Source: a virus. Taken from it: a DNA stretch of 64,000 bases. Below the pieces are notes generated by a model. That model ran no database searches, was not told the DNA's origin, and worked only from the letters and a program-made list of their open reading frames with translations. The translations under genes and the position numbers were made by a program. The stretch spans positions 62,001 to 126,000 of IMG/VR virus record IMGVR_UViG_3300021598_001198, one strand, 5' to 3'. Below are positions 38,694 to 47,306 of this stretch, in pieces. Each line of letters begins with the position of its first letter. The stretch's first letter is position 1.

Positions 38694-38710
38694 GTATAAA
38701 ATATACATGG
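38690..38710 (-). promoter_or_regulatory. Perfect hairpin covering both candidate start codons
   Basis: CCATGTATA-TTT-TATACATGG: nine base pairs, three-base loop. Both in-frame ATGs (38706-38708 and 38691-38693) sit inside the stem. Could block translation or serve as a DNA operator. Confidence 0.65.
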
Positions 38711-38731
38711 ACTAAATTTAATTATGTAGTA

Positions 38732-40567
38732 TTAAAACTCTATGTCACCATTCATCAGTTGTTCAAATAAATCAGGTTCTCTTTGGTTGACTTCCTTCCC
38801 ATTTATTTTAACTTTCACCTTTTTAATATCAATGTGGTTCAATAATCTTTGTGACGCAAATTTTCTAACTCTTTGTTTTAATATTTCTAATGATTCACCA
38901 AAATACTCAGGTGGTAACTTATTACAAAAATGTCTCTCCTGAATACAGTCACCTGTTTTTTTGTTAAACTCACATGTTACTCTATCTGAACCACCGTTGG
39001 TCCTCAATGAAATTATCATTGATGATTCTTTGTTTGCGTAACTGGCAACACAGTGGTGCATAAATGTACCCTCTTCCGAATATTCTTCTTCTCTCTTTAA
39101 TATCACAGGAGAAAAAATATGATTGTCGTTCTCAAATCGAGTCTTTATTTGTTCCTCCACTAATCTCACCATTCTGTTGTCATATTGATATTCGATTGAC
39201 CAACCCTTTTTGATTAATGAACATGTCTTGGATAGTTCAATGTGCTCTGTATGAAAGTCCGTGTAATTTGTTGCCCTCATTTTTATGTTAGGGTCAAATT
39301 CACGAATCTTTTCAATCATATCGAAGTGGTCTTTTATCAAAGTGTATATACCTCGAGTAACCGACGATACTGAATGGTCTCCTGCCGGTTTGGGAATCAG
39401 GGAATTTAAAATTTTAATGATATTTTCCCTATCAACATTATCAATAAACAGGTGTCGGTGGTGATTTTTAGCACCTCTCAATTCAAGCGGTACCATAGAA
39501 TGTGCATTACCATTATCTACCATAAAAAGATTAAAACATTCACTTTTCAAAGAACCGAGGTATTTTGGATAATCCTTTCCAAGTAAATCACACATACATG
39601 AAAACTCTTGTAAATTTAATTTTGGATTTTCATGGAAAAGTTTCAAGGTAAATTTTGAATTTATTCCGTAACTATCCAAAATAGATTGCATTAATTTTCT
39701 CTGATTCTTTTTAAGGTATTTTTCAGTTGGGTAATGTATTTTAATAAGTGGTACAAAGTCGTTTGGTGTTTTTATTTTTTTCTTTTCCGCAAAGAATTCA
39801 ATAAAACTAGTTATAAAAAAATGTTTATCAAATAAGTTTCCAACGTTAGTAGGTAAGTTTGGAATGTGATTTTTAATAACATTTACAAATTCGTGTTCAT
39901 TAAATGTGTCATCAAATTCCTTAGCGATTTTAAGATTGTTACTAAACTCTTTTTTTAAATTGAAAAGACTGTTTGAACCCAACAAGATTTCTAACGTAGT
40001 AAATGAATTTTTTCTAAATCTTTTGGATTTTATCTTTCCAAAATTCATATCCCCAATCGTAAAATCTCCCTTCTGTAAATCAATTGTTAACGTCATTACC
40101 TTGGAAGATTTACGGAAATATTTCCAATTAAAATCACGATATCTGGTATTCTTGTAACACCTTATGTAAAGTTTACCTTCTCTAAGTTCTATTGTTCTTT
40201 CAAATGTTACAATTTGTATTGATGAGAAAGGATTCCCATAATGTCTTTTTAAATGTTTTTCACTTGTTGTGTAACAAGGTTCTTTTGTCAATTTTATGAA
40301 AGAAACGTATTCTTTTTCTTTTTCACCATAAAAATATTTTGTCCTCGCACCCTTTGATGGTCTTGGTTCCAATTTTATGGTTTCAAATTTGGTATCCCTA
40401 TTTACAACGGGCTCAAGTGTCTTAACCTGTTCAGTAAATAAAAAATCATCATCCAGTTCTTTACCATCAGATACAACAATTGGTATTGGTCTATCTTCAG
40501 ACAACATACAATTATCCCTAACTAAATCTATTCTGAAATAAGAAAATCTTTGTTTGATGAGTTGCAT
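38732..40567 (-). CDS. PcfJ-like protein, longer paralogue
   Basis: 611 residues. PcfJ-type block near 495-540: REEEYSEEGTFMHHCVASYANKE, SSMIISLR, VTCEFNKKTGDCIQE. Middle region QSILDSYGINSKFTLKLF matches the neighbour. The N-terminal about 230 residues have no counterpart there: beta-rich, with KTLEPVVNRDTKFE and YIRCYKNTRYRDF. Function unknown. A TATATTTG box lies upstream at 40583-40590. Confidence 0.75.
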   Translation of the reverse strand: MQLIKQRFSYFRIDLVRDNCMLSEDRPIPIVVSDGKELDDDFLFTEQVKTLEPVVNRDTKFETIKLEPRPSKGARTKYFYGEKEKEYVSFIKLTKEPCYTTSEKHLKRHYGNPFSSIQIVTFERTIELREGKLYIRCYKNTRYRDFNWKYFRKSSKVMTLTIDLQKGDFTIGDMNFGKIKSKRFRKNSFTTLEILLGSNSLFNLKKEFSNNLKIAKEFDDTFNEHEFVNVIKNHIPNLPTNVGNLFDKHFFITSFIEFFAEKKKIKTPNDFVPLIKIHYPTEKYLKKNQRKLMQSILDSYGINSKFTLKLFHENPKLNLQEFSCMCDLLGKDYPKYLGSLKSECFNLFMVDNGNAHSMVPLELRGAKNHHRHLFIDNVDRENIIKILNSLIPKPAGDHSVSSVTRGIYTLIKDHFDMIEKIREFDPNIKMRATNYTDFHTEHIELSKTCSLIKKGWSIEYQYDNRMVRLVEEQIKTRFENDNHIFSPVILKREEEYSEEGTFMHHCVASYANKESSMIISLRTNGGSDRVTCEFNKKTGDCIQERHFCNKLPPEYFGESLEILKQRVRKFASQRLLNHIDIKKVKVKINGKEVNQREPDLFEQLMNGDIEF

Positions 40568-40636
40568 TTTTGATATTTTTTACAAATATACCACTTTTTT
40601 AATGATATCCATATTTATTTTTATAAAATTATTAAC

Positions 40637-40789
40637 ATGGCAGCAGGAAAAAGTTCAAAAGGTAAATCATCAAACGCATCTATAAAGGTGAATTTTGGTA
40701 AAAGAAGATTAGGTAAAGCTAAAAAATCTTTTAATAAACACGATAAAAGTGAGAAAAACTACCGTGGACAGGGTAGGAGAACTAATTAA
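40637..40789 (+). CDS. Small basic conserved phage protein
   Basis: 50 residues, Lys/Arg/Gly/Ser-rich: MAAGKSSKGKSSNAS, GKRRLGKAKKSFNKHDKSEKN, YRGQGRRTN. The KHDKSEKNYRGQG ending is one I know from tiny proteins of other phages. Probably binds nucleic acid or is packaged. TATTTAT is 18 bases before the ATG. Confidence 0.65.
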   Translation: MAAGKSSKGKSSNASIKVNFGKRRLGKAKKSFNKHDKSEKNYRGQGRRTN

Positions 40790-41097
40790 AAAATACTCCC
40801 CAATAACCCAATTAAAGTATAAGATAACTTATACCCTGTGAACGCACCCAATGCCGAAGGGATTGGGAAAACTATCAACTTACCTAAATCTGTAACGTAC
40901 TTTGGTCGATTAACTATCCGACCCATGTAATAATAGTAGACAATATAACCGATAAGAACAGCAAAGTCGGTTCTTGTTGCAATAAAAACAACAAGTGTCG
41001 CTCCGATGAAACCGAAAGTAAAATTGTCTCTAATTCCTTCCCATATCTCATAAGTTGTAGCATTTTTATATTCTTTTACGATTTTACGGAGCTTCAC
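40786..41097 (-). CDS. Membrane protein
   Basis: 103 residues with two or three hydrophobic helices (about 27-44, 45-60, 78-102) and a basic N-terminus (MKLRKIVKEYKN). Holin-like size and topology, but unproven. Its end overlaps the convergent small basic gene. Confidence 0.6.
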   Translation of the reverse strand: MKLRKIVKEYKNATTYEIWEGIRDNFTFGFIGATLVVFIATRTDFAVLIGYIVYYYYMGRIVNRPKYVTDLGKLIVFPIPSALGAFTGYKLSYTLIGLLGSIF

Positions 41098-41116
41098 TTG
41101 TTGTTATTTTATGTTA

Positions 41117-42493
41117 TTACTTATCAGAATTCAAGTTACCTTGAATTGACCATGTGAAATCTAATTTAACATCATTCTTAAATAACGATGTGTCCATCAT
41201 ATCAATGTATTGATTTGTGGTGTATCCATTCTTACCCGTCATAGTCGACAATGCGTGACATGACATACAGTTTGTTTGCATTCCATACACAAAATCAGGT
41301 CTGAATTTGTTTTGTAAACTGAAAACTTTTGGACCAAATCCACCCTCTAAATAAGGATTGAAAGCAAGTATCGGTCTAGCGTTGTTGTCAGAACCGCCAC
41401 TCACAGGTTGATTCGGCCAAACCATTGCGTATGCTGTACTAACTGCGTAGTGTGAAGCGGCGCCTTTAAGTTCTTTAGGTCTAAGACCTGCTTCAAATTT
41501 AGAACTTGGTGAAGGAGGGTTAGACGGGTCAGGGCACCAAAAATAAGTTTGCCATGTCCAATTTTTAAATTCTTTTGTTGTTACGTGCATGGCTACCAAC
41601 AACACATAGTCACCTTCGATAAATTGTCTACTTGGTGTAGTTCCAACGTCTTGGTGACTATTGAGATAGTCCGCACCTACTCTATCAATTTTATAATTAA
41701 TAAAATCATTTACGTTACAGGTCGCATCTTTAATTTGTTCCTCTGTGGGATTTGATGTTGTTACAGGTACTAACTTTTTATTCGGTTCCTGTTTATTATT
41801 AACATCGGCGTAAACCCATTGTTGCCATTCATTATATCTATACGCTTTGGCCGGATTTGGTGATACCCAAACAGGTACTCTAATCAAACCGTTTTTACTT
41901 GGTACACCAGCATAATATGTTGGTTTGGTGGTGATTGAAGTATTAGGAAATTCAGGTACCGCACCAATTCCATCTTTTACCAAATATTTGTTCAATGACG
42001 ATTGATTAAATAATTTGTTTGATGTTGCAAAATGTGCCGCAGATGGGTCATAAGAAACTGTTTCCAACACAGTGAAGTTTGTGTCAATCTTTTGTCCCGC
42101 GAAAAGTTTACCATGTACAAATTGTTTCGGGATGTTAAGTTCAGTTCTGTTTGATTTTTCCATTGAACTTGAAACTTGACCCTGTGCAGACATTGCAGAT
42201 AGTTCTTGAACACCCATCCAAGTTTCAAAAACCAACAATGTTTGACCATTGTATTTTTGTTTTGTTGGTTGAGTAAGTCCAGCCCAAATACCCCACGCGT
42301 GATTTACAATACTGGTTGTATCTTGATTCTCTAACCATCCGTAAATTTTCGTAGAGTCTTCAGGAAAATTGAATCCCGAAATACCTAAGTCCGTTGGGAA
42401 CTCTTGTGGTTTAATTGTTTTACTCGTGTCAGAACATGAGTATACGATTGTAAACAATCCTAAAATTAATAATAGTGTTTTTGTAATTTTCAT
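41117..42493 (-). CDS. Lipoprotein with a c-type-heme CxxCH motif
   Basis: 458 residues, lipobox VYSC (Cys20). The mature protein is rich in Trp, Tyr, Pro and Asn, with WQTYFWCPDP and GIWAGLTQPT. Near the end FVYGMQTNCMSCHALST gives CMSCH (409-413), the covalent heme site of c-type cytochromes, but no second site and no clear distal Met ligand stand out. It resembles bacterial exported lipoproteins rather than phage proteins, so recent host origin is likely. Role unknown; periplasmic or outer-membrane facing. Confidence 0.7.
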   Translation of the reverse strand: MKITKTLLLILGLFTIVYSCSDTSKTIKPQEFPTDLGISGFNFPEDSTKIYGWLENQDTTSIVNHAWGIWAGLTQPTKQKYNGQTLLVFETWMGVQELSAMSAQGQVSSSMEKSNRTELNIPKQFVHGKLFAGQKIDTNFTVLETVSYDPSAAHFATSNKLFNQSSLNKYLVKDGIGAVPEFPNTSITTKPTYYAGVPSKNGLIRVPVWVSPNPAKAYRYNEWQQWVYADVNNKQEPNKKLVPVTTSNPTEEQIKDATCNVNDFINYKIDRVGADYLNSHQDVGTTPSRQFIEGDYVLLVAMHVTTKEFKNWTWQTYFWCPDPSNPPSPSSKFEAGLRPKELKGAASHYAVSTAYAMVWPNQPVSGGSDNNARPILAFNPYLEGGFGPKVFSLQNKFRPDFVYGMQTNCMSCHALSTMTGKNGYTTNQYIDMMDTSLFKNDVKLDFTWSIQGNLNSDK

Positions 42494-42497
42494 TTTT

Positions 42498-42746
42498 TTA
42501 TTTGTTTTTATTTTTATTTTCTATAACTATGAACTTATTTATTTCGTGAAGAACTTCGGCAGTATCATATCTTACACTATAAACCACGTCCCATATTGTT
42601 CTATCATTATAAGAAGGGTGTAATCTTGATTGGGCCCATTTTTTGGCTTTATTAAAATCCTCTACTGACCATTTTACTGGTTCAACTATTGTTGGGGAAT
42701 TTAAACGCCTAAGTTTCATCAATAGCAGTTTTAAAAATTTAATCAT
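42498..42746 (-). CDS. Hypothetical protein
   Basis: 82 residues: basic amphipathic start (MIKFLKLLLMKLRRL), then a helical soluble domain with WAQSRLHPSYNDRTIWDVVYSV. No family recognised. Four bases before the heme-motif lipoprotein gene. Confidence 0.6.
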   Translation of the reverse strand: MIKFLKLLLMKLRRLNSPTIVEPVKWSVEDFNKAKKWAQSRLHPSYNDRTIWDVVYSVRYDTAEVLHEINKFIVIENKNKNK

Positions 42747-42759
42747 CTATATTTTTCAA

Positions 42760-42915
42760 TTATCTGTTATGTTTTGGTGTATAACCAATAACCAATTGAT
42801 AACTAAACCAACCAATTATTAATTCATAATCACCATTTAACCAACTGTTATATGTTATTTTAACATATGGTAAAATATAAGATTGATATACAACTTTGTC
42901 AATACTTATTTTCAT
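42760..42915 (-). CDS. Hypothetical protein
   Basis: 51 residues, aromatic and hydrophobic (ELIIGWFSYQLVIGY). Three bases separate it from thyA. No family recognised. Confidence 0.5.
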   Translation of the reverse strand: MKISIDKVVYQSYILPYVKITYNSWLNGDYELIIGWFSYQLVIGYTPKHNR

Positions 42916-42918
42916 AGT

Positions 42919-44244
42919 TTAATTACTTAAGGGTGCTTTAATCGATGGGTGTGATTGATAATTTTCGATTTGAAAATCCTTATTTTCCAAATGAGTTATT
43001 AAAGATGAGTCTTCAGATAATGATTTATAAAATTCATCGGTCTTCATATGTTTTAGTTTGGGTAATTTATAAGGTTCTCTTGTGTATCGTGGTATTTTAT
43101 ATATCTCATAATATTCAGACATACCTCCACCAAATGGTGCTAAGTCTTTCAACGCACTTTTATAACCATTAGGACCCATCGCCTCTTTTAACATACCTTC
43201 TCTCTCTTCATGTGTATACTTTCTACCGATTTGTTCTCTTGCTTGTTCAACATGGTTACTATACAAATGAGTATCACCTAAATTACCAATCAACTCATCA
43301 GGTACCATATTTACTTCTTTAGCAATAATCTCAAGTAACAAACCGTAAGAAGCAATATTGAATGGTAGACCTAAGAATGTGTCTACTGAGCGTTGATTCC
43401 ACATTAAAGAGATTGCTCGTTTAGGAACTCTTAAACTATCCATGTGAACATCGTGATAATCACTACTTTGATTTAAAGGGTCTTTTGTTGAGTTATAATA
43501 ATTAATCCTTTCATCTAAACTCAACTCTCTCGTATAAACTTGAAATCCATAATGACAAGGTGGAAGAACCATTTGGTCCAGCTCTCCAACATTCCAAGCA
43601 TTGACCATTAATCGTCTTGAGTCTGGATTTGTTTTAAGGTCGTTGATTAGGTTTGTGATTTGGTCTATTGAATTGTTTTGGTATTCTATTTTGACACCAT
43701 ACTTGGTAACATCTTCACCGATTTCAATTGCTTTTAGTACTCTGTGTTGGTCAGAACCTTTTACATCCTTTAAGTCGTAATTAGTCACATTCTTTCTACC
43801 CCATCTTCTCCATTGCTTACCATACACAGGTCCGAGGTCACCCCACTTCTTAGCAAACTCATCATCGGTTTTTATTTTGTTGATGAATTCTTCTTTTGTT
43901 AATCGAAATCCTAACTCTAACATTTTTTCTTTTGACATATTAGGTAAGATTTTGGCATCTTCAATTAGATAGTTCTTATACGCATCACCATCCCAAATAT
44001 GACAATTGTTATCAACAAGGAACTTGATGTTTGTATCACCACGAAGGAACCATAACAATTCGGTTACCATCGTCTTCCACGCCATTTTCTTGGTTGTAAG
44101 TAATGGAAACCCATCGGACATTTTATGACGGATTGTATAACCAAAAATAGATTTGGTTCCTGTACCTGTACGGTCTTTCTTTTCTACCCCATAATCTATA
44201 ATAGTTTGGAGTAAGTCTGTGTATTGTTTATCTAATTTGTTCAT
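42919..44244 (-). CDS. thyA: Thymidylate synthase, long form
   Basis: 441 residues against about 264 in E. coli. Core blocks: DRTGTGTKSIFGYTIRH (24-40), WGDLGPVYGKQWRRWG (134-149), DSRRLMVNAWNV, the catalytic LPPCHYGFQVY (Cys230), NIASYGLLL and GDTHLYSNH. Extra segments lie at about 91-130, 150-190 and after the core (about 335-441). It makes dTMP from dUMP with methylene-THF. Long versions with insertions occur in phages. Coupled to the HAD-type gene upstream (one-base overlap). Confidence 0.95.
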   Translation of the reverse strand: MNKLDKQYTDLLQTIIDYGVEKKDRTGTGTKSIFGYTIRHKMSDGFPLLTTKKMAWKTMVTELLWFLRGDTNIKFLVDNNCHIWDGDAYKNYLIEDAKILPNMSKEKMLELGFRLTKEEFINKIKTDDEFAKKWGDLGPVYGKQWRRWGRKNVTNYDLKDVKGSDQHRVLKAIEIGEDVTKYGVKIEYQNNSIDQITNLINDLKTNPDSRRLMVNAWNVGELDQMVLPPCHYGFQVYTRELSLDERINYYNSTKDPLNQSSDYHDVHMDSLRVPKRAISLMWNQRSVDTFLGLPFNIASYGLLLEIIAKEVNMVPDELIGNLGDTHLYSNHVEQAREQIGRKYTHEEREGMLKEAMGPNGYKSALKDLAPFGGGMSEYYEIYKIPRYTREPYKLPKLKHMKTDEFYKSLSEDSSLITHLENKDFQIENYQSHPSIKAPLSN

Positions 44245-44858
44245 TACTCAAATGTTTGAATTTTTGCGTCTACTTCTTTTAATTCAGACCACGTTCCAAG
44301 ATACGTAATCGCTCTGACTTTTCTATTATCAATCCACACATATTCTTGGTCATCTTTGATTCTTGGTTTGTCCATAACCAATCCGTGATATTTAAAACCT
44401 TTTTCTTTTAACCATGTTTCGGTTACTTCACGGTCTTTACTTTCACGAGCGGTAAAAAATGTAATTACATTTCCCTCATCGTACCATTTGTTGATGATAC
44501 CCAACGCGTTTGGGTAATGGTTAGCTGTCGGATAAAGATGTGAATCTTCATTTTTAATGTCGTCACAAATTGTCCCATCAATATCAATCAGAAAAACCCG
44601 ACTAACCATTTTTTGCGTTATTATGATGTCAGCAATTGTACTATGAAAAATATCATCGTACATTACTTGACAATTTGTTTTTAAAACATACTCGACTTCA
44701 TCACCGTCTTTTACATCATATTTTCCGCTTTTTATTTTTTCTAAAGTTTCTTTTGATGCTTCAAAATTCTTTGATGAATCTTCAGAAACAATAAACCATC
44801 CTTCGACACTGTTAATAAGTTCGTCAGATTTTTTTTGATATATTAATTTACCTTTCAT
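44244..44858 (-). CDS. HAD-like phosphatase with extra N-terminal domain
   Basis: 204 residues. Residues 1-80 form a small beta domain (DGDEVEYVLKTNCQV). Residues 85-200 are a HAD fold: VFLIDIDGTICDD, FFTARESKDREVTETWL, MDKPRIKDDQEYVWIDNRK. It resembles the phosphatase part of polynucleotide kinase-type and other nucleotide-acting HADs in phages. Next to thyA, a nucleotide role is plausible. Confidence 0.7.
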   Translation of the reverse strand: MKGKLIYQKKSDELINSVEGWFIVSEDSSKNFEASKETLEKIKSGKYDVKDGDEVEYVLKTNCQVMYDDIFHSTIADIIITQKMVSRVFLIDIDGTICDDIKNEDSHLYPTANHYPNALGIINKWYDEGNVITFFTARESKDREVTETWLKEKGFKYHGLVMDKPRIKDDQEYVWIDNRKVRAITYLGTWSELKEVDAKIQTFE

Positions 44859-45252
44859 TTCTAACCCATTTTCTATCTGAATTTAATGTAAAAGCACCAA
44901 TAAAATCGTCACCCCGATTCCAATCTTTTGGTGATAATAATGATAATGTATTTACACCATTAAAATTATATAAGTAATATGTTTCACCAACAATTGGGTC
45001 AAAAGAAATTTTTGATTCCCAAACCATTATTGAATCCACATACTCTCTTTGAAGTTTTTCTATTGATTGAATGATTTCTTCTCTTTGACGATTAAAGACA
45101 TCAATCATTTTTTTTGAGGACTCTTTTTTTACGAGACCCACATTAGGTAATTCAAATTTTGGCGAACCGATACTGGTAGGATAATGCTTTCTATTAGCGT
45201 CGTACCCATTTGTTTCATCCCAAACAACAATATCAGGTTTCTTTTTATTCAT
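44848..45252 (-). CDS. DUF2452 protein
   Basis: 134 residues: KPDIVVWDETNGYDANRKHYPTSIGSP, then a coiled helix, SFDPIVGETYYLYNFNG, LSLLSPKDWN and FIGAFTLNSDRKW, the full DUF2452 pattern known from bacteria and eukaryotes. Function unknown. More typical of a Bacteroidota chromosome than of a phage, suggesting host origin. Confidence 0.75.
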   Translation of the reverse strand: MNKKKPDIVVWDETNGYDANRKHYPTSIGSPKFELPNVGLVKKESSKKMIDVFNRQREEIIQSIEKLQREYVDSIMVWESKISFDPIVGETYYLYNFNGVNTLSLLSPKDWNRGDDFIGAFTLNSDRKWVRNER

Positions 45253-45418
45253 CCTCCAAACCGTCCATTAAAGTTACGTCCCAATCTGAAAAATCGTCAC
45301 CTAATTCCATACCCAATTTCAAATTTTCCAAAAAATTTTTTTCCCATTCCTCATAAGAAAGATTTGAGTTGGGATTTTGTTTAATGTAAATTTTATATTG
45401 TCTTTTAAGGGTTGACAT
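45245..45418 (-). CDS. Small acidic protein
   Basis: 57 residues: basic start (MSTLKRQYKIYIKQ), then SYEEWEKNFLENL and an acidic end (DDFSDWDVTLMDGLEDE). The SYEEW pattern recurs in small phage proteins. Overlaps neighbours on both sides (8 and 14 bases). Confidence 0.6.
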   Translation of the reverse strand: MSTLKRQYKIYIKQNPNSNLSYEEWEKNFLENLKLGMELGDDFSDWDVTLMDGLEDE

Positions 45419-45833
45419 CGTTTTGTTCAGAATCTCTTATGTCAATTAATTTTTGAATTCTACTCCTACCTTTTTCACCAATTGGTACCGGATTACCTTC
45501 TTCATCAATCCTAACAAACCTTATGTTTGTTTTCAAGATGACAATTTGGTTACCTGTGTAAACATTATGTGCTCTTGCTTCCATATACAAGGTAACTGAA
45601 GTATTCCCTAATTTACTTGGTGACCCGTAAATTTTAATCAACTGACCCTCTTTGGCTGGTTTTTCAAAAAAACATTTATCAATTGATACGGTAACTAATC
45701 TTGGTGAATCACACAATTGCATGGAGTATCCCGCAGCCGCCGCGTCAATCCACGCTAAAAGTTTTCCACCGAATAAATTTCCGTGGAATCCTAAATCCGA
45801 CTTTTTTATGGGGTGTGAATTCAAAAATTCCAT
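45405..45833 (-). CDS. Acyl-CoA thioesterase, hotdog fold
   Basis: 142 residues. GFHGNLFGGKLLAWIDAAAA (about 15-34) is the hotdog signature of YciA/BACH-type thioesterases, with the catalytic Asp in WIDAAA; VSIDKCFFEKPAKEGQLI follows. Should hydrolyse acyl-CoA to free fatty acid and CoA. No fatty-acid genes adjoin it, though envelope-lipid genes are elsewhere in the window. Coupled to the 56-residue gene upstream. Confidence 0.85.
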   Translation of the reverse strand: MEFLNSHPIKKSDLGFHGNLFGGKLLAWIDAAAAGYSMQLCDSPRLVTVSIDKCFFEKPAKEGQLIKIYGSPSKLGNTSVTLYMEARAHNVYTGNQIVILKTNIRFVRIDEEGNPVPIGEKGRSRIQKLIDIRDSEQNDVNP

Positions 45834-46003
45834 TACTCAAAAGTTATTTGTTCTCTAATAATGTATTCTTTTAATGCGTTTTCCGCTTCTATTTTAGTTG
45901 CAAAAACCCCAATAGTTTGGTCAAATTCTGTTGGGTCGGACACACCAAATTGTCCGTTTAATGTTTCATAAATGAACGTATCTAAAATTTGTTGACTTAC
46001 CAT
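45833..46003 (-). CDS. Hypothetical protein
   Basis: 56 residues with ETLNGQFGVSDPTEFDQTIGVF and a charged helix (EAENALKEYII). Stop and the thioesterase ATG share a base. No family recognised. Confidence 0.55.
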   Translation of the reverse strand: MVSQQILDTFIYETLNGQFGVSDPTEFDQTIGVFATKIEAENALKEYIIREQITFE

Positions 46004-46010
46004 AATTAAT

Positions 46011-46175
46011 TTATATTTCTTGATTTTTATTTGATTCCGATTCTTGATTTATTGATTCAGAATTTTTAGTCTCTTGCATTTTCTTAAATAAATTCATCAA
46101 TGTGGACTCTTCTCTCTTTAATCTTTGATTACGAGCTTGAACTTTTTTTCTATGTTCTTTGTCTTTTTTTCCCAT
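46011..46175 (-). CDS. Small basic helical phage protein
   Basis: 54 residues: MGKKDKEHRKKVQARNQRLKREE, then Asn/Gln/Ser-rich tail. The MGKKxKEHRKKVxARN start is shared by small proteins of other phages; likely nucleic-acid or ribosome contact, not shown. Confidence 0.6.
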   Translation of the reverse strand: MGKKDKEHRKKVQARNQRLKREESTLMNLFKKMQETKNSESINQESESNKNQEI

Positions 46176-46181
46176 GGTATT

Positions 46182-47306
46182 TTATTCTTCTTCATCTTTT
46201 CGATAACTTTCCAAGAGTTCCTCCCCTGAAAGTGTACCGTATTTATTTACAATTTTTTCGGTGTCTATTTCAACATTCATCATGTGATGAACATTATTTA
46301 ATTCTTCGGCTAATGATAAACTATCACTAATCACTTTAACGATTTTATATGGGTCCGCGTGTGATGCTGGTCTCCTGTCTTCAAGATAACCCTTCCATGT
46401 CTCACCAACGGATTTTGGTACACGGATAGATGCACCTCTGTCTGAGACACCCCAACTAAATTTATCAATAGATTGTGTCTCAAAATGACCTGTTAATCTC
46501 AAATGGTTATCAGAACCATAAGAGTCAATATGTTCTTGTGTTCTTGATTCAAAAGACCTAAAAATTGCATTGAAGTATTGTTCACCACCCTCTTCTCTCA
46601 TTTTTTGATTTGAGAAATTTGTATGTAAACCTGAACCGTTCCATTCTCCGTGGGTCATCGGTTTGGGATGTAACTCAATAGAACGACCATATTTCTCAGC
46701 AATTTTATGTAAAAAATATCTACTCATCCATAAATCATCAGAAGCGGCAATTTTACCTGTTGCAAAAATTTGGTATTCCCATTGACCTAATGCAACCTCT
46801 GAATTGGTTCCCTCCACATTGATGTCATATTTTAAACACATGTTCAAATGTTCATCAGAAATATTTCGACCAACAATATGTCCACCTACACCACAATAAT
46901 AAATTCCTTGACCGTCAATGATACCATTTCTTTCAAATCCAAGAATTGGATTATTATGTGAAGAACGAATAAAATATTCCTGTTCAAATCCAACCCAAAA
47001 ATTTACATCTTCCTCACCTACTTTTGCTCTATGATTTGATGGATGAATTTCATTATTACCATCTAAAACCTCACATAATACATATACTGTATCAAGTGAA
47101 CTATTTGTATGATATAATTTTACTGGCTTAAGATAACAATCTGAAAAGTTACCTTCCGCTTGTTTAGTTGAGCTTCCGTCAAACCCCCAATTGGGGATGT
47201 GTTTCAATTCAAATGGTGCCGGTAGGTCCACAATTTTTATTTTACTTCTGAGATTTGGCTCAGGGGAATACCCATCAAGCCATACGTATTCTACTTTTGT
47301 TTTCAT
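46182..47306 (-). CDS. Glutamine synthetase, type II (eukaryotic-like)
   Basis: 374 residues, the usual length for GSII. Hallmarks: EYVWLDG, WGFDGSSTKQA (40-50), FWVGFEQEYF (metal Glu, 103-112), VGGHIVGRNISDEHL, EVALGQWEYQI, HPKPMTHGEWNGSGLHTN and SDRGASIRVP. It joins ammonia and glutamate using ATP. No adenylylation Tyr is expected in this type. All core residues look intact, so it should be active. A nitrogen-assimilation gene in phage context, probably host-derived. Next gene upstream is coupled by ATGA. Confidence 0.95.
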   Translation of the reverse strand: MKTKVEYVWLDGYSPEPNLRSKIKIVDLPAPFELKHIPNWGFDGSSTKQAEGNFSDCYLKPVKLYHTNSSLDTVYVLCEVLDGNNEIHPSNHRAKVGEEDVNFWVGFEQEYFIRSSHNNPILGFERNGIIDGQGIYYCGVGGHIVGRNISDEHLNMCLKYDINVEGTNSEVALGQWEYQIFATGKIAASDDLWMSRYFLHKIAEKYGRSIELHPKPMTHGEWNGSGLHTNFSNQKMREEGGEQYFNAIFRSFESRTQEHIDSYGSDNHLRLTGHFETQSIDKFSWGVSDRGASIRVPKSVGETWKGYLEDRRPASHADPYKIVKVISDSLSLAEELNNVHHMMNVEIDTEKIVNKYGTLSGEELLESYRKDEEE

